A stretch of DNA of 64,000 nt. Origin: Fusicatenibacter saccharivorans. GTDB taxonomy: Bacteria; Bacillota; Clostridia; Lachnospirales; Lachnospiraceae. Shown here piece by piece: positions 1 to 9,306 of the stretch (the first letter of the stretch is position 1; every line of letters begins with the position of its first letter). A model generated the notes under the pieces. It ran no database searches. It was given only the letters and a program-made list of their open reading frames with translations, and had not been told where the DNA came from. The stretch is from positions 203,119 through 267,118 of the forward strand of contig NZ_JADNOP010000003.1 of NCBI RefSeq assembly GCF_015557635.1. The letters are read 5' to 3'. The position numbers and the translations under genes are program-made.

Positions 1-11
1 AGACAAGAAAT

Positions 12-95
12 GCAGGAGTGGCGGAATTGGCAGACGCGCAGGCTTCAGGTGCCTGTGGTCGCAAGATCGTGTGGGTTCAAGTCCCATCTCCTGCA
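12..95 (+). tRNA. tRNA-Leu (anticodon CAG), copy 1
   Basis: An 84-base class II tRNA. The 7-bp acceptor stem GCAGGAG/CTCCTGC closes with discriminator A; the anticodon stem CAGGC/GCCTG holds loop TTCAGGT, giving anticodon CAG (reads CUG). A long variable arm and a GTGGG-TTCAAGT-CCCAT T arm follow. CCA is not encoded. It is identical to a second copy 386 bases downstream. Confidence 0.95.
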
Positions 96-118
96 TTATT
101 TTTCGCTTTGCGTATCAA

Positions 119-141
119 GAATTGGTCCGGTGGACCAATTC
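119..141. repeat. Perfect inverted repeat after tRNA-Leu copy 1
   Basis: GAATTGGTCC and its exact complement GGACCAATTC are separated by GGT, giving a 10-bp stem with a 3-base loop. No T-run follows, so it is not a classical terminator. The same 23 bases recur at 506-528 at the same distance from the second tRNA. It may be a 3' processing or stabilising hairpin. Confidence 0.85.
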
Positions 142-146
142 GGATT

Positions 147-195
147 ACCCTACCTGGAATGATGCAGAAACTTCCCGGCAGGGTCTTTTTATTTC
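147..195 (+). terminator. Intrinsic terminator of tRNA-Leu copy 1
   Basis: ACCCT-acctgg pairs imperfectly with ccggc-AGGGT, followed by CTTTTTATTT. The equivalent hairpin after copy 2 pairs better. Confidence 0.65.
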
Positions 196-327
196 TGTGC
201 GGAGAAGATGTGCAGACGGGGAAAGAAAAACAGACGAATCTCAGATAGTGTAAAATTGTTTAAAATTATCGCTATTATCCATATTTTTCATAAAATCAAA
301 AAAATTAAAAATTTTTCAAAAAAAGTG

Positions 328-356
328 TTGACTTTTCTTTAGAAAGCTGTTATTAT
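328..356 (+). promoter_or_regulatory. Sigma-A promoter of tRNA-Leu copy 2
   Basis: TTGACT at 328-333, a 17-base spacer and TATTAT at 351-356, in an AT-rich tract. The predicted start lies about 35 bases before the tRNA 5' end. Confidence 0.75.
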
Positions 357-397
357 CTATCTTGTCAAGCGGACAACCGCTAAGACAACTAAGAAAT

Positions 398-481
398 GCA
401 GGAGTGGCGGAATTGGCAGACGCGCAGGCTTCAGGTGCCTGTGGTCGCAAGATCGTGTGGGTTCAAGTCCCATCTCCTGCA
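398..481 (+). tRNA. tRNA-Leu (anticodon CAG), copy 2
   Basis: All 84 bases match the copy at 12-95, with the same acceptor stem, CAG anticodon and long variable arm. It has its own promoter and terminator. The 3' flanking hairpin is duplicated too, pointing to tandem duplication of a tRNA transcription unit. Confidence 0.95.
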
Positions 482-505
482 TTATTTTTTTGCTTTGCGT
501 ATCAA

Positions 506-528
506 GAATTGGTCCGGTGGACCAATTC
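506..528. repeat. Perfect inverted repeat after tRNA-Leu copy 2
   Basis: Identical to the 23-base palindromic unit at 119-141: arms GAATTGGTCC/GGACCAATTC with loop GGT. Confidence 0.85.
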
Positions 529-534
529 GGATTG

Positions 535-582
535 CCCTGATGGGAAGTGTGAAAACTTTCCGTCAGGGTATTTTTATTTTTC
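535..582 (+). terminator. Intrinsic terminator of tRNA-Leu copy 2
   Basis: CCCTGATGGGAAGT pairs (with G-U pairs) with ACTTTCCGTCAGGG, followed by TATTTTTATTTTT. Confidence 0.85.
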
Positions 583-676
583 CAGAAAAGAAAATAATTC
601 CGACAGGACATTTTATGCCCAATACACACTTCAAAAGTATTCCAGAAAAGAAATTTCCGTAATTCGACAAAAATAG

Positions 677-705
677 TTGAAATGTTTCCCTGGTTGTGAT
701 AGAAT
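677..705 (+). promoter_or_regulatory. Sigma-A promoter of carAB
   Basis: TTGAAA at 677-682, 17-base spacer, TAGAAT at 700-705. The leader is about 70 bases, with no obvious terminator/antiterminator pair, so PyrR-type attenuation is not apparent. Confidence 0.75.
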
Positions 706-779
706 CTGAAAGATTAAAGTATGAGATGCATATTTCATACAAACTCAAAACCGAACGAAAAAGAAAGGAAAACGGTGGA

Positions 780-1856
780 ATGATGAAAGCTTTTCTAATC
801 TTAGAAGACGGGCATGTCTTTACCGGAACCAGCATTGGTTCACAAAAAGAAGTGATCAGTGAAATCGTATTTAATACATCCATGACTGGATATCTCGAAG
901 TGCTGACTGACCCATCCTATGCGGGACAGGCAGTATGTATGACGTATCCTCTTATTGGAAACTATGGAATTTGTTATGATGATCAGGAGTCCTTAAGACC
1001 CTGGCCGGATGGCTATATTGTAAGAGAATTATCCCGTCTCCCCAGCAACTTCCGTTGCCAGGACACCATTCAGAATTTCCTGAAAAAGTTCGATATTCCC
1101 GGAATCGCCGGAATCGATACTCGTGCTCTCACCAAAATTCTTCGTGAAAAAGGTACCATGAACGGTATGATCACGACCAACGAAAATTATCACCTCGATG
1201 AAATTATTCCAAAATTAAAAGCGTATAATACCGGAAAAGTTGTAGAAAAGGTAACCTGCTCTGAAAAATCAGTTTTAAAAGGAGAAGGCTTTAAAGTTGC
1301 ACTTCTGGATCTTGGCGCAAAGAACAACATCGCACGTTCCTTAAATGAGCGCGGATGCGAAGTGACCATTTATCCGGCGCTTACTACAGCAGAAGAGATC
1401 CTCGCCGCAAATCCGGACGGAATCATGCTGTCCAACGGCCCTGGAGATCCGAAAGAATGCGTATCCATTATCAAAGAGATTAAAAAACTGTACGATTCCA
1501 ATGTACCGATCTTTGCAATCTGTCTTGGACATCAGCTGATGGCACTGGCTACCGGCGCAGATACCCACAAGATGAAATACGGCCACCGCGGCGGAAACCA
1601 CCCGGTCAAGGACCTGGCAACCGGAAGAGTTTACATTTCTTCCCAGAACCACGGCTACGTCGTAGATACCGATACCCTGGATCCGAATGTGGCAGTTCCG
1701 GCCTTTGTGAACGTCAACGACGGCACCAACGAGGGACTCAAATACGTCGGCAAAAACATCTTTACCGTACAGTTCCATCCGGAGGCATGCCCTGGCCCGC
1801 AGGATTCCGGATACCTGTTTGATCGATTCCTTGAGATGATGGGAGGTAACAAATAA
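780..1856 (+). CDS. carA: Carbamoyl phosphate synthase small subunit
   Basis: Glutaminase subunit that releases ammonia from glutamine for CarB, feeding pyrimidine and arginine synthesis. The start is placed at the MMKAFLILEDG methionines rather than the longer upstream reading because AGGA lies about 10 bases before it and the family begins with this sequence. The N-terminal half is the CarA-specific domain; the C-terminal half is a class I glutamine amidotransferase with nucleophile Cys248 (ICLGHQ) and His333/Glu335 (FHPEA). The length of 359 residues is normal. It overlaps carB by one base (TAATG), implying translational coupling. Confidence 0.97.
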   Translation: MMKAFLILEDGHVFTGTSIGSQKEVISEIVFNTSMTGYLEVLTDPSYAGQAVCMTYPLIGNYGICYDDQESLRPWPDGYIVRELSRLPSNFRCQDTIQNFLKKFDIPGIAGIDTRALTKILREKGTMNGMITTNENYHLDEIIPKLKAYNTGKVVEKVTCSEKSVLKGEGFKVALLDLGAKNNIARSLNERGCEVTIYPALTTAEEILAANPDGIMLSNGPGDPKECVSIIKEIKKLYDSNVPIFAICLGHQLMALATGADTHKMKYGHRGGNHPVKDLATGRVYISSQNHGYVVDTDTLDPNVAVPAFVNVNDGTNEGLKYVGKNIFTVQFHPEACPGPQDSGYLFDRFLEMMGGNK

Positions 1857-4800
1857 TGCCAAAGAATCCGAATATTAAAAAAGTTCTGGTTATCGGTTCC
1901 GGTCCGATCGTCATCGGACAGGCAGCAGAGTTCGACTACGCAGGAACACAGGCGTGCCGTTCCCTGAAAGAAGAGGGAATGGAAGTTGTTCTTCTGAACT
2001 CCAACCCGGCAACCATCATGACCGATAAAGACATCGCAGACCGCGTTTACATCGAGCCGCTGACCGTAGAAGTGGTAGAGCAGCTCATCCAGAAGGAAAA
2101 ACCGGACAGCGTTCTTCCGACTCTGGGAGGCCAGGCAGGACTGAACCTTGCGATGGAACTCGAAGAAAAAGGCTTCTTAAAAGAAAACAACGTACGCCTG
2201 ATCGGTACCACAGCACAGACCATCAAAAAAGCAGAGGACCGTCAGGAATTCAAAGATACCATGGAAAAAATCGGCGAGCCGGTAGCGGCATCCCTGGTTG
2301 TCCATGATGTACAGGCTGGTATCGATTTCACCAACAAGATCGGTTATCCGGTTGTACTGCGTCCGGCTTACACCCTCGGCGGAAGCGGCGGCGGTATCGC
2401 TTACAACGAAGAAGAGCTGATCGAGATCCTCTCGAACGGACTCCGTCTTTCCCGTGTCGGCGAAGTACTCGTTGAAAGATGTATCGCCGGATGGAAAGAG
2501 ATCGAGTACGAGGTAATGCGGGACAGCGTAGGAAACTGCATCACCGTCTGCAACATGGAGAACATCGACCCGGTCGGCGTTCACACCGGAGACAGTATTG
2601 TCGTAGCACCGTCCCAGACCCTGGGAGATAAAGAGTATCAGATGCTGCGTACTTCCGCACTCAACATCATCACCGAGCTCGGCATCACCGGCGGATGCAA
2701 CGTACAGTATGCGTTGAATCCGGACAGCTTCGAGTACTGTGTTATCGAGGTAAATCCGCGTGTCAGCCGTTCTTCCGCACTGGCTTCCAAAGCGACCGGT
2801 TATCCGATTGCAAAGGTTGCTGCAAAGATCGCACTTGGCTACACTCTGGATGAGATCCCGAACGCCATTACCGGAAAAACCTACGCAAGCTTCGAGCCGA
2901 TGCTGGATTACTGTGTTGTAAAAATCCCGCGTCTGCCGTTCGATAAGTTTATCAGTGCAAAACGTACCCTGACCACACAGATGAAGGCAACCGGTGAGGT
3001 TATGAGTATCTGCAACAACTTCGAGGGCGCGCTGATGAAAGCCATCCGTTCCCTGGAACAGCACGTAGATTCCCTGATGTCCTATGACTTCAGCCACCTG
3101 TCCAAAGACGAGCTGATCGAAGAGCTTCACATCGTAGACGATATGAGAATCTGGAGAATCGCAGAGGCGATCCGTCAGGGCATCTCCTACGACGAGATCC
3201 ACGAGATCACCAAAATCGATGTATGGTTCATCGATAAGCTGGCTATCCTCGTTGAGATGGAGCAGGCATTACAGGCCAAAGAGCTGGATGAGGATCTGCT
3301 GCGCGAAGCAAAACGCCTTGAGTTCCCGGATTACCTGGTGGCAAAACTGGCAGGAAAGACCGAAGAAGAAGTAAAAGCGTTAAGAAAACAGTATGATATC
3401 ACCGCAGCTTACAAGATGGTAGATACCTGTGCCGCTGAGTTCGCAGCAACCACACCGTATTACTATTCCGTATACGGCGGCGAAAACGAAGCTGTCGAGA
3501 CAAACGACAGAAAGAAAGTCCTCGTCCTTGGTTCCGGCCCGATCCGTATCGGACAGGGTATCGAGTTTGACTTCTGCTCCGTACATTGTACCTGGGCATT
3601 CAAGAAAGAGGGCTATGAGACCATCATCATCAACAACAACCCGGAGACCGTCAGCACCGACTTCGATATCGCAGATAAACTGTATTTCGAGCCGCTGACA
3701 CCGGAAGATGTAGAAAATATCGTCAACATCGAGCATCCGGACGGAGCCGTTGTACAGTTCGGCGGCCAGACCGCGATCAAGCTGACCGAAGCACTCCTGA
3801 AAATGGGTGTGCCGATCCTTGGAACATCTGCAGAGAACGTAGATGCCGCAGAGGACCGTGAGCTGTTCGATGAGATCCTGGAGCAGTGTGAAATCCCGCG
3901 TCCGAAGGGACACACCGTATTCACCGCAGAAGAGGCGAAAAAAGCAGCCAATGAGCTCGGCTATCCGGTACTCGTCCGCCCGTCCTACGTCCTTGGAGGA
4001 CAGGGTATGCAGATCGCCATCAGCGATGAGGACGTCGATGAATTTATCGGCATCATCAACCGGATCGCACAGGAGCATCCGATCCTGGTTGATAAATATC
4101 TGCAGGGCAAGGAGATCGAGGTTGATGCAGTCTGCGACGGCACCGATATCCTGATTCCTGGTATCATGGAGCACATCGAGCGCGCCGGCGTTCACTCCGG
4201 AGACAGTATCTCCGTTTATCCGGCACAGAGCATCAGCCAGCATGCAAAAGACACCATCGTAGAGTATACGAAACGTCTGGCAAGATCCCTGCATGTCATC
4301 GGTATGATCAACATCCAGTTCATCGTATGCGGTGAGGATGTTTACGTCATCGAGGTCAACCCGCGTTCTTCTCGTACCGTGCCGTACATCAGCAAGGTAA
4401 CCGGAATCCCGATCGTGCCGCTGGCAACGAAAGTCATCCTCGGCCACACGATCCGCGAGCTTGGCTACGAGCCGGGTCTGCAGAGAGAGGCAGATTACAT
4501 TGCCATCAAGATGCCGGTATTCTCCTTCGAGAAGATCCGCGGCGCAGATATCGCCCTTGGACCGGAGATGAAATCCACCGGTGAGTGCCTTGGTATTGCA
4601 AAGACCTTCAACGAGGCTCTTTACAAAGCATTCCTCGGCGCCGGAATCAACCTGCCGAAATACAAAAACATGATCATCACCGTAAAGGATGAGGATAAAG
4701 AGGATATCGTTCCGATCGCACAGAGATTCCAGGCTCTCGGCTACAAGATCTATGCGACGAGAAATACCGCGAAAGCCCTGAACGAGAACGGCGTCAATGC

Positions 4801-5062
4801 GATCCGCACCAACAAGATCGAGCAGCCGTCCCCGAACCTGATGGACCTGATCCTCGGCCACAAGATCGACCTCGTCATCGATACTCCGTCCCAGGGTGTT
4901 GAGCACTCCAAAGACGGATTCGTCATCCGCCGGAACGCGATCGAGACAGGTGTCAACGTACTGACCTCTCTGGATACCGCAACCGCACTCGTAACCAGTC
5001 TGGAAAATACAGATGTGAAGAAGCTGACCCTGATCGATATCGCAACGATCGACAAGAGATAA
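1856..5062 (+). CDS. carB: Carbamoyl phosphate synthase large subunit
   Basis: Synthetase subunit that makes carbamoyl phosphate from bicarbonate, ammonia and two ATP. The 1068 residues have the standard layout: an N-terminal carboxyphosphate ATP-grasp half starting KKVLVIGSGPIVIGQAAEFD, an oligomerisation region, a second carbamoyl-phosphate ATP-grasp half starting KKVLVLGSGPIRIGQGIEFD near residue 550, and a C-terminal MGS-like allosteric domain after about residue 930. Both halves keep the (L/I)RPSYVLGG or RPAYTLGGSGGG loops and IEVNPR motifs. Directly coupled to carA and ended by a strong terminator. Confidence 0.98.
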   Translation: MPKNPNIKKVLVIGSGPIVIGQAAEFDYAGTQACRSLKEEGMEVVLLNSNPATIMTDKDIADRVYIEPLTVEVVEQLIQKEKPDSVLPTLGGQAGLNLAMELEEKGFLKENNVRLIGTTAQTIKKAEDRQEFKDTMEKIGEPVAASLVVHDVQAGIDFTNKIGYPVVLRPAYTLGGSGGGIAYNEEELIEILSNGLRLSRVGEVLVERCIAGWKEIEYEVMRDSVGNCITVCNMENIDPVGVHTGDSIVVAPSQTLGDKEYQMLRTSALNIITELGITGGCNVQYALNPDSFEYCVIEVNPRVSRSSALASKATGYPIAKVAAKIALGYTLDEIPNAITGKTYASFEPMLDYCVVKIPRLPFDKFISAKRTLTTQMKATGEVMSICNNFEGALMKAIRSLEQHVDSLMSYDFSHLSKDELIEELHIVDDMRIWRIAEAIRQGISYDEIHEITKIDVWFIDKLAILVEMEQALQAKELDEDLLREAKRLEFPDYLVAKLAGKTEEEVKALRKQYDITAAYKMVDTCAAEFAATTPYYYSVYGGENEAVETNDRKKVLVLGSGPIRIGQGIEFDFCSVHCTWAFKKEGYETIIINNNPETVSTDFDIADKLYFEPLTPEDVENIVNIEHPDGAVVQFGGQTAIKLTEALLKMGVPILGTSAENVDAAEDRELFDEILEQCEIPRPKGHTVFTAEEAKKAANELGYPVLVRPSYVLGGQGMQIAISDEDVDEFIGIINRIAQEHPILVDKYLQGKEIEVDAVCDGTDILIPGIMEHIERAGVHSGDSISVYPAQSISQHAKDTIVEYTKRLARSLHVIGMINIQFIVCGEDVYVIEVNPRSSRTVPYISKVTGIPIVPLATKVILGHTIRELGYEPGLQREADYIAIKMPVFSFEKIRGADIALGPEMKSTGECLGIAKTFNEALYKAFLGAGINLPKYKNMIITVKDEDKEDIVPIAQRFQALGYKIYATRNTAKALNENGVNAIRTNKIEQPSPNLMDLILGHKIDLVIDTPSQGVEHSKDGFVIRRNAIETGVNVLTSLDTATALVTSLENTDVKKLTLIDIATIDKR

Positions 5063-5087
5063 GCATGATAGAAGCATAAAGCAAAGA

Positions 5088-5129
5088 AAAGCTCTCTGCT
5101 GCAGAAACAAAGCGGCAGAGAGCTTTTTT
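5088..5129 (+). terminator. Intrinsic terminator after carB
   Basis: AAAGCTCTCTGC and GCAGAGAGCTTT form a near-perfect stem followed by a T-run. Confidence 0.9.
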
Positions 5130-5179
5130 GGCCGAATGTGGGTTTGAATGGATTTTACAAAAAAGAAAACGTGACGCGC

Positions 5180-5208
5180 TTGTGTTTTTAGCATAAGTAT
5201 GATAGATT
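5180..5208 (+). promoter_or_regulatory. Sigma-A promoter of uppP
   Basis: TTGTGT at 5180-5185, 17-base spacer, TAGATT at 5203-5208, between the carB terminator and the uppP ribosome site. Confidence 0.6.
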
Positions 5209-5264
5209 TTTAATAGAATGCCAGAAAAGGGCATCCAATTCAAAAAGAGAAAGGTACATATCGT

Positions 5265-6176
5265 ATGAACATCATTGAGTGGTTAAAGGTTATCCTGCTG
5301 GGTATCGTAGAGGGCATTACCGAGTGGCTTCCGATCAGCAGCACCGGCCACATGATTCTGGTAGATGAGTTTATTAAGCTGAATGTGACAGCTGATTTCA
5401 AGAATGTTTTTGAAGTTGTTATCCAGCTCGGTGCAATCCTTGCGGTTGTCGTCATCTATTTCTGGGATCTCTGGCCGTTTCATGGCAAAAGCAAAGCGAA
5501 AAGCAAGAGCTATTTTGCCAATCCAAGCGACAACAAGGTCTTTGCAGGTATGCAGAACTTTGTAGACAATTACTGTTATCTGGACAAAATTATCATGTGG
5601 TTCAAGATCGTCGTATCGTGTCTGCCGGCAGCCGTGATCGGACTGGCATTCAACGACTGGATCGAGGCCCATCTGATGAATTACGTGATCGTAGCACTGA
5701 TGCTGATCATCTATGGTGTCCTCTTCATCATCATTGAGAATTACAACAAGACGAGAACACTGTCTGCAACAAAAATCAAAGAGATTACCTGGAAAAATGC
5801 GCTGTATATCGGTGTTTTCCAGCTCCTTTCCATCGTACCGGGAACTTCCCGTTCGGGAGCAACCATCATCGGCGGTATCCTGCTGGGATGCTCGAGAGAG
5901 CTGGCATCGGAGTACACGTTTTTCCTTGCCGTTCCGGTTATGTTCGGCGCGAGCCTTTTAAAACTGGTAAAACACGGCTTTGCCTTTACCGGTGTTGAGG
6001 TGGCGATCATGATCGTCGGCATGCTGGTGGCATTTGCGGTATCGATTTTTGCCATCAAATTCCTGATGCAGTACATCAAGAAGCACGATTTCAAAGCCTT
6101 CGGCTGGTACCGTATCGTACTCGGTGTGATTGTGCTGCTGTATTTCGTAATCAAAACCGTAATTCTGAAATCATAA
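5265..6176 (+). CDS. uppP: Undecaprenyl-diphosphatase (BacA/UppP family)
   Basis: Integral membrane phosphatase that recycles undecaprenyl pyrophosphate to the monophosphate carrier for peptidoglycan and other polymers; overexpression in this family gives bacitracin resistance. The 303-residue, highly hydrophobic protein starts [20 protein letters not shown], with the conserved glutamate-rich first motif ([14 protein letters not shown]), and carries the second family motif [11 protein letters not shown] near residue 190. GAGAAAGG precedes the ATG. It has its own promoter and terminator, so it is probably monocistronic. Confidence 0.96.
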   Translation: MNIIEWLKVILLGIVEGITEWLPISSTGHMILVDEFIKLNVTADFKNVFEVVIQLGAILAVVVIYFWDLWPFHGKSKAKSKSYFANPSDNKVFAGMQNFVDNYCYLDKIIMWFKIVVSCLPAAVIGLAFNDWIEAHLMNYVIVALMLIIYGVLFIIIENYNKTRTLSATKIKEITWKNALYIGVFQLLSIVPGTSRSGATIIGGILLGCSRELASEYTFFLAVPVMFGASLLKLVKHGFAFTGVEVAIMIVGMLVAFAVSIFAIKFLMQYIKKHDFKAFGWYRIVLGVIVLLYFVIKTVILKS

Positions 6177-6215
6177 AATCGAACAATTCCGAAAATTTAC
6201 CAGGAAAAATAGAAG

Positions 6216-6261
6216 AAGAAGTATCGTAAAATGAAAAAAATTGTGCGATACTTCTTTTTTT
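6216..6261 (+). terminator. Intrinsic terminator after uppP
   Basis: AAGAAGTATCG (6216-6226) pairs perfectly with CGATACTTCTT (6246-6256), followed by more T residues. Confidence 0.9.
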
Positions 6262-6375
6262 ACGCAAAAATTACAAAAAACCCTGTAAAAAGTAACCAAA
6301 AGCTGATATAATAGGACACAAGAGGGACGCAGAACCAGAAATTAAAAAAAATACCGAAAATTTGCCATATTTTTA

Positions 6376-6403
6376 TTGACTAAAGATATTCTTATGGTAA
6401 AAT
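6376..6403 (+). promoter_or_regulatory. Sigma-A promoter of ppdK
   Basis: TTGACT at 6376-6381, 16-base spacer, TAAAAT at 6398-6403. Confidence 0.7.
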
Positions 6404-6530
6404 AAATGTGTGCGCCCCGAGGATATCTTTATTTTCGGTGCAATCAGTATAGGGTGAACGTATCATCCAGGGCAATCTGGAAATACTTTACTATAACCTA
6501 TCAAAATTACAAGTAGGAGGAAAAGTAACA
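6404..6530 (+). other. ppdK 5' leader (about 120 bases)
   Basis: The non-coding stretch 6262-6530 holds the promoter and this leader. Two small stem-loops can be drawn, around CCGAGG...TTTTCGG at 6418-6438 and CCAG-GGCAAT-CTGG at 6467-6480. No terminator precedes the start codon. I do not recognise a known riboswitch. Confidence 0.4.
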
Positions 6531-9161
6531 ATGGCAAAATGGGTTTACATGTTCACTGAAGGTAATGCAGACATGCGTAACCTTCTCGGTGGAAAAGGCG
6601 CAAACCTGGCTGAGATGACAAACCTGGGACTTCCTGTACCACAGGGATTCACGGTAACAACCGAGGCTTGTACACAGTACTATGAGGATGGCAGACAGAT
6701 CAACGACGAGATCATGGGTCAGATCATGGAAGCAATCGATAAAATGGAAGGAATCACAGGAAAGAAATTCGGAGACGCTAAGAATCCGCTGCTCGTTTCT
6801 GTACGTTCCGGAGCAAGAGCTTCCATGCCAGGTATGATGGATACCATCCTGAACCTTGGTCTGAACGAAGAGGTTGTTGAAACTCTGTCACAGGCTTCCG
6901 GCAACCCACGTTGGGCTTGGGACTGCTACAGAAGATTCATTCAGATGTTCTCTGACGTAGTTATGGAAGTTGGTAAAAAATACTTCGAAGAGCTGATCGA
7001 CAAGATGAAAGAGGAGAAAGGCGTAAAACAGGACGTAGATCTTGACGCAGATGACCTCAAAAAACTGGCTGAGCAGTTCAAAGCTGAGTACAAAGCTAAA
7101 ATCGGTGAGGATTTCCCGACCGATCCTAAGGTACAGCTGATGGAGGCTGTAAAAGCCGTATTCCGTTCCTGGGACAACCCGAGAGCAAACGTTTATCGTC
7201 GTGACAACGACATCCCGTATTCCTGGGGTACCGCTGTTAACGTACAGATGATGGCATTCGGAAACATGGGAGATGACTGTGGTACAGGTGTTGCCTTCAC
7301 CCGTGACCCTGCTACAGGAGAGAACGGACTGTTCGGTGAGTTCCTTACCAACGCACAGGGCGAGGACGTAGTTGCCGGTGTTCGTACACCTATGCACATT
7401 TCTGAGATGGAAGAGAAATTCCCGGAAGCTTTCAAACAGTTCAAAGAAGTTTGCAAAACTCTGGAAACACACTACAGAGATATGCAGGACATGGAGTTCA
7501 CTGTAGAGCACGGTAAACTGTACATGCTGCAGACACGTAACGGTAAGAGAACAGCAAAAGCTGCTCTGAAAATCGCCTGCGACCTTGTAGATGAGGGAAT
7601 GAGAACAGAGGAAGAGGCAGTTGCAATGATCGATCCTCGTAACCTTGACTCTCTGCTTCATCCGCAGTTCGATGCAAAAGCACTGAAAGAGGCTACTCCA
7701 ATGGCAAAAGCACTGGGAGCATCTCCGGGAGCTGCTTGCGGTAAAATCGTCTTCACAGCTGATGACGCTGTTGCATGGGCTGAAAGAGGAGAAAAAGTTG
7801 TTCTGGTTCGTCTTGAGACATCCCCAGAAGATATCACAGGTATGAAATCTGCACAGGGTATCCTGACTGTTCGTGGTGGTATGACTTCCCACGCAGCCGT
7901 AGTTGCCCGTGGTATGGGAACCTGCTGTGTATCCGGTTGCGGTGATATCGTAATGGACGAGGCAAACAAGAAATTCACACTGGCTGGCAAAGAGTTCCAC
8001 GAGGGAGACTGCATCTCTCTGGATGGTTCTACAGGATGCATCTATGACGGACTGATCCCGACCGTAGACGCTACCATCGCTGGCGAGTTCGGAAGAATCA
8101 TGGGCTGGGCAGATAAATACAGAACCATGAAAGTTCGTACAAACGCTGATACTCCGGCAGACGCTAAAAAAGCTCGTGAGCTTGGCGCAGAAGGTATTGG
8201 TCTTTGCCGTACAGAGCATATGTTCTTCGAAGGCAACAGAATCGATGCATTCCGTGAGATGATCTGCGCTGAAACCGTAGAAGAGAGAGAAGCAGCACTT
8301 GCTAAGATCCTTCCGGAGCAGCAGGGAGACTTCGAGAAGCTGTATGAAGCTCTGGAAGGCAACCCGGTTACCATCCGTTTCCTGGATCCGCCGCTTCATG
8401 AGTTCGTTCCGACTGAGGAAGAGGACATCAAGAAACTGGCTGACGCACAGGGCAAATCTGTTGAGCAGATCAAAGCAATCATCGCTGGTCTGCATGAGTT
8501 CAACCCGATGATGGGTCATCGTGGATGCCGTCTTGCTGTAACTTATCCGGAAATCGCTAAGATGCAGACAAGCGCAGTAATCCGCGCAGCCATCAACGTG
8601 AAGAAAGCTCATCCGGATTGGAATGTTAAACCGGAAATCATGATCCCGCTTGTTGGCGATATCAAAGAGCTGAAATACGTTAAGAAATTCGTAGTAGAGA
8701 CCGCTGACGCTGAAATCGCAGCTGCAGGCAGCGACCTTGAATACGAAGTTGGTACCATGATCGAGATCCCGAGAGCAGCTCTGACTGCAGATGAGATCGC
8801 AAAAGAGGCAGACTTCTTCTGCTTTGGAACCAACGACCTTACTCAGATGACTTACGGATTCTCCCGTGACGATGCTGGTAAATTCCTGAACGCTTACTAT
8901 GACGCTAAGATCTTCGAGAACGATCCATTCGCAAAACTCGATCAGGACGGCGTTGGCAAGCTGATGAAGATGGCTATCGATCTTGGAAGACCGGTTAACT
9001 CTTCTCTGCACGTAGGTATCTGCGGTGAGCACGGTGGAGATCCGAGCTCCGTAGAGTTCTGCAACAAACTGGGTCTGGACTATGTTTCCTGCTCACCGTT
9101 CCGTGTGCCGATCGCCCGTCTGGCAGCAGCTCAGGCAGCTATCGCTCAGAAGAACGCTTAA
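6531..9161 (+). CDS. ppdK: Pyruvate, phosphate dikinase
   Basis: Interconverts pyruvate + ATP + Pi with PEP + AMP + PPi; in anaerobes it serves PPi-linked glycolysis or gluconeogenesis. The 876 residues match the family length. Domains are an N-terminal ATP-grasp nucleotide-binding region, a central phosphohistidine domain with GGMTSHAAVVARGMG (catalytic His454), and a C-terminal PEP-utilising TIM barrel with HVGICGEHGGDP (proton-donor Cys831). The numbering coincides closely with that of the well-studied Clostridium symbiosum enzyme. TAGGAGGAAAAG precedes the ATG. Own promoter and terminator indicate a monocistronic unit. Confidence 0.98.
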   Translation: MAKWVYMFTEGNADMRNLLGGKGANLAEMTNLGLPVPQGFTVTTEACTQYYEDGRQINDEIMGQIMEAIDKMEGITGKKFGDAKNPLLVSVRSGARASMPGMMDTILNLGLNEEVVETLSQASGNPRWAWDCYRRFIQMFSDVVMEVGKKYFEELIDKMKEEKGVKQDVDLDADDLKKLAEQFKAEYKAKIGEDFPTDPKVQLMEAVKAVFRSWDNPRANVYRRDNDIPYSWGTAVNVQMMAFGNMGDDCGTGVAFTRDPATGENGLFGEFLTNAQGEDVVAGVRTPMHISEMEEKFPEAFKQFKEVCKTLETHYRDMQDMEFTVEHGKLYMLQTRNGKRTAKAALKIACDLVDEGMRTEEEAVAMIDPRNLDSLLHPQFDAKALKEATPMAKALGASPGAACGKIVFTADDAVAWAERGEKVVLVRLETSPEDITGMKSAQGILTVRGGMTSHAAVVARGMGTCCVSGCGDIVMDEANKKFTLAGKEFHEGDCISLDGSTGCIYDGLIPTVDATIAGEFGRIMGWADKYRTMKVRTNADTPADAKKARELGAEGIGLCRTEHMFFEGNRIDAFREMICAETVEEREAALAKILPEQQGDFEKLYEALEGNPVTIRFLDPPLHEFVPTEEEDIKKLADAQGKSVEQIKAIIAGLHEFNPMMGHRGCRLAVTYPEIAKMQTSAVIRAAINVKKAHPDWNVKPEIMIPLVGDIKELKYVKKFVVETADAEIAAAGSDLEYEVGTMIEIPRAALTADEIAKEADFFCFGTNDLTQMTYGFSRDDAGKFLNAYYDAKIFENDPFAKLDQDGVGKLMKMAIDLGRPVNSSLHVGICGEHGGDPSSVEFCNKLGLDYVSCSPFRVPIARLAAAQAAIAQKNA

Positions 9162-9226
9162 TTTAAGCAGAATCTGTCCGAATCAGGATTTTCATGCAAT
9201 AGCATGATTTGTGTTCAAACGTAAGG

Positions 9227-9270
9227 AGACCCCGGCGGTCTGTAGAAATACAGGCGCCGGGGTCTTTTTT
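9227..9270 (+). terminator. Intrinsic terminator after ppdK
   Basis: AGACCCCGGCGGTCTGT and ACAGGCGCCGGGGTCT pair around AGAAAT, followed by six T. It covers the upstream part of the longer reading of the next gene, so that gene should start later. Confidence 0.9.
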
Positions 9271-9306
9271 ATCAATCGTTTAAAATCAAAGTGGGAGGGA
9301 AAACGG

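Noticed and set aside
119-141. Rho-independent terminator
   Set aside because: The perfect hairpin has no following T-run, and a better terminator lies directly downstream in both tRNA copies.
2177-5194. Long minus-strand reading frames opposite carB
   Set aside because: They lie wholly opposite a strongly conserved gene, lack ribosome sites and give compositionally odd proteins; they are shadows.
6888-9032. 714-codon minus-strand reading frame opposite ppdK
   Set aside because: Exact antisense of a conserved gene with a Cys/Ser/His-rich translation; a codon-usage shadow.
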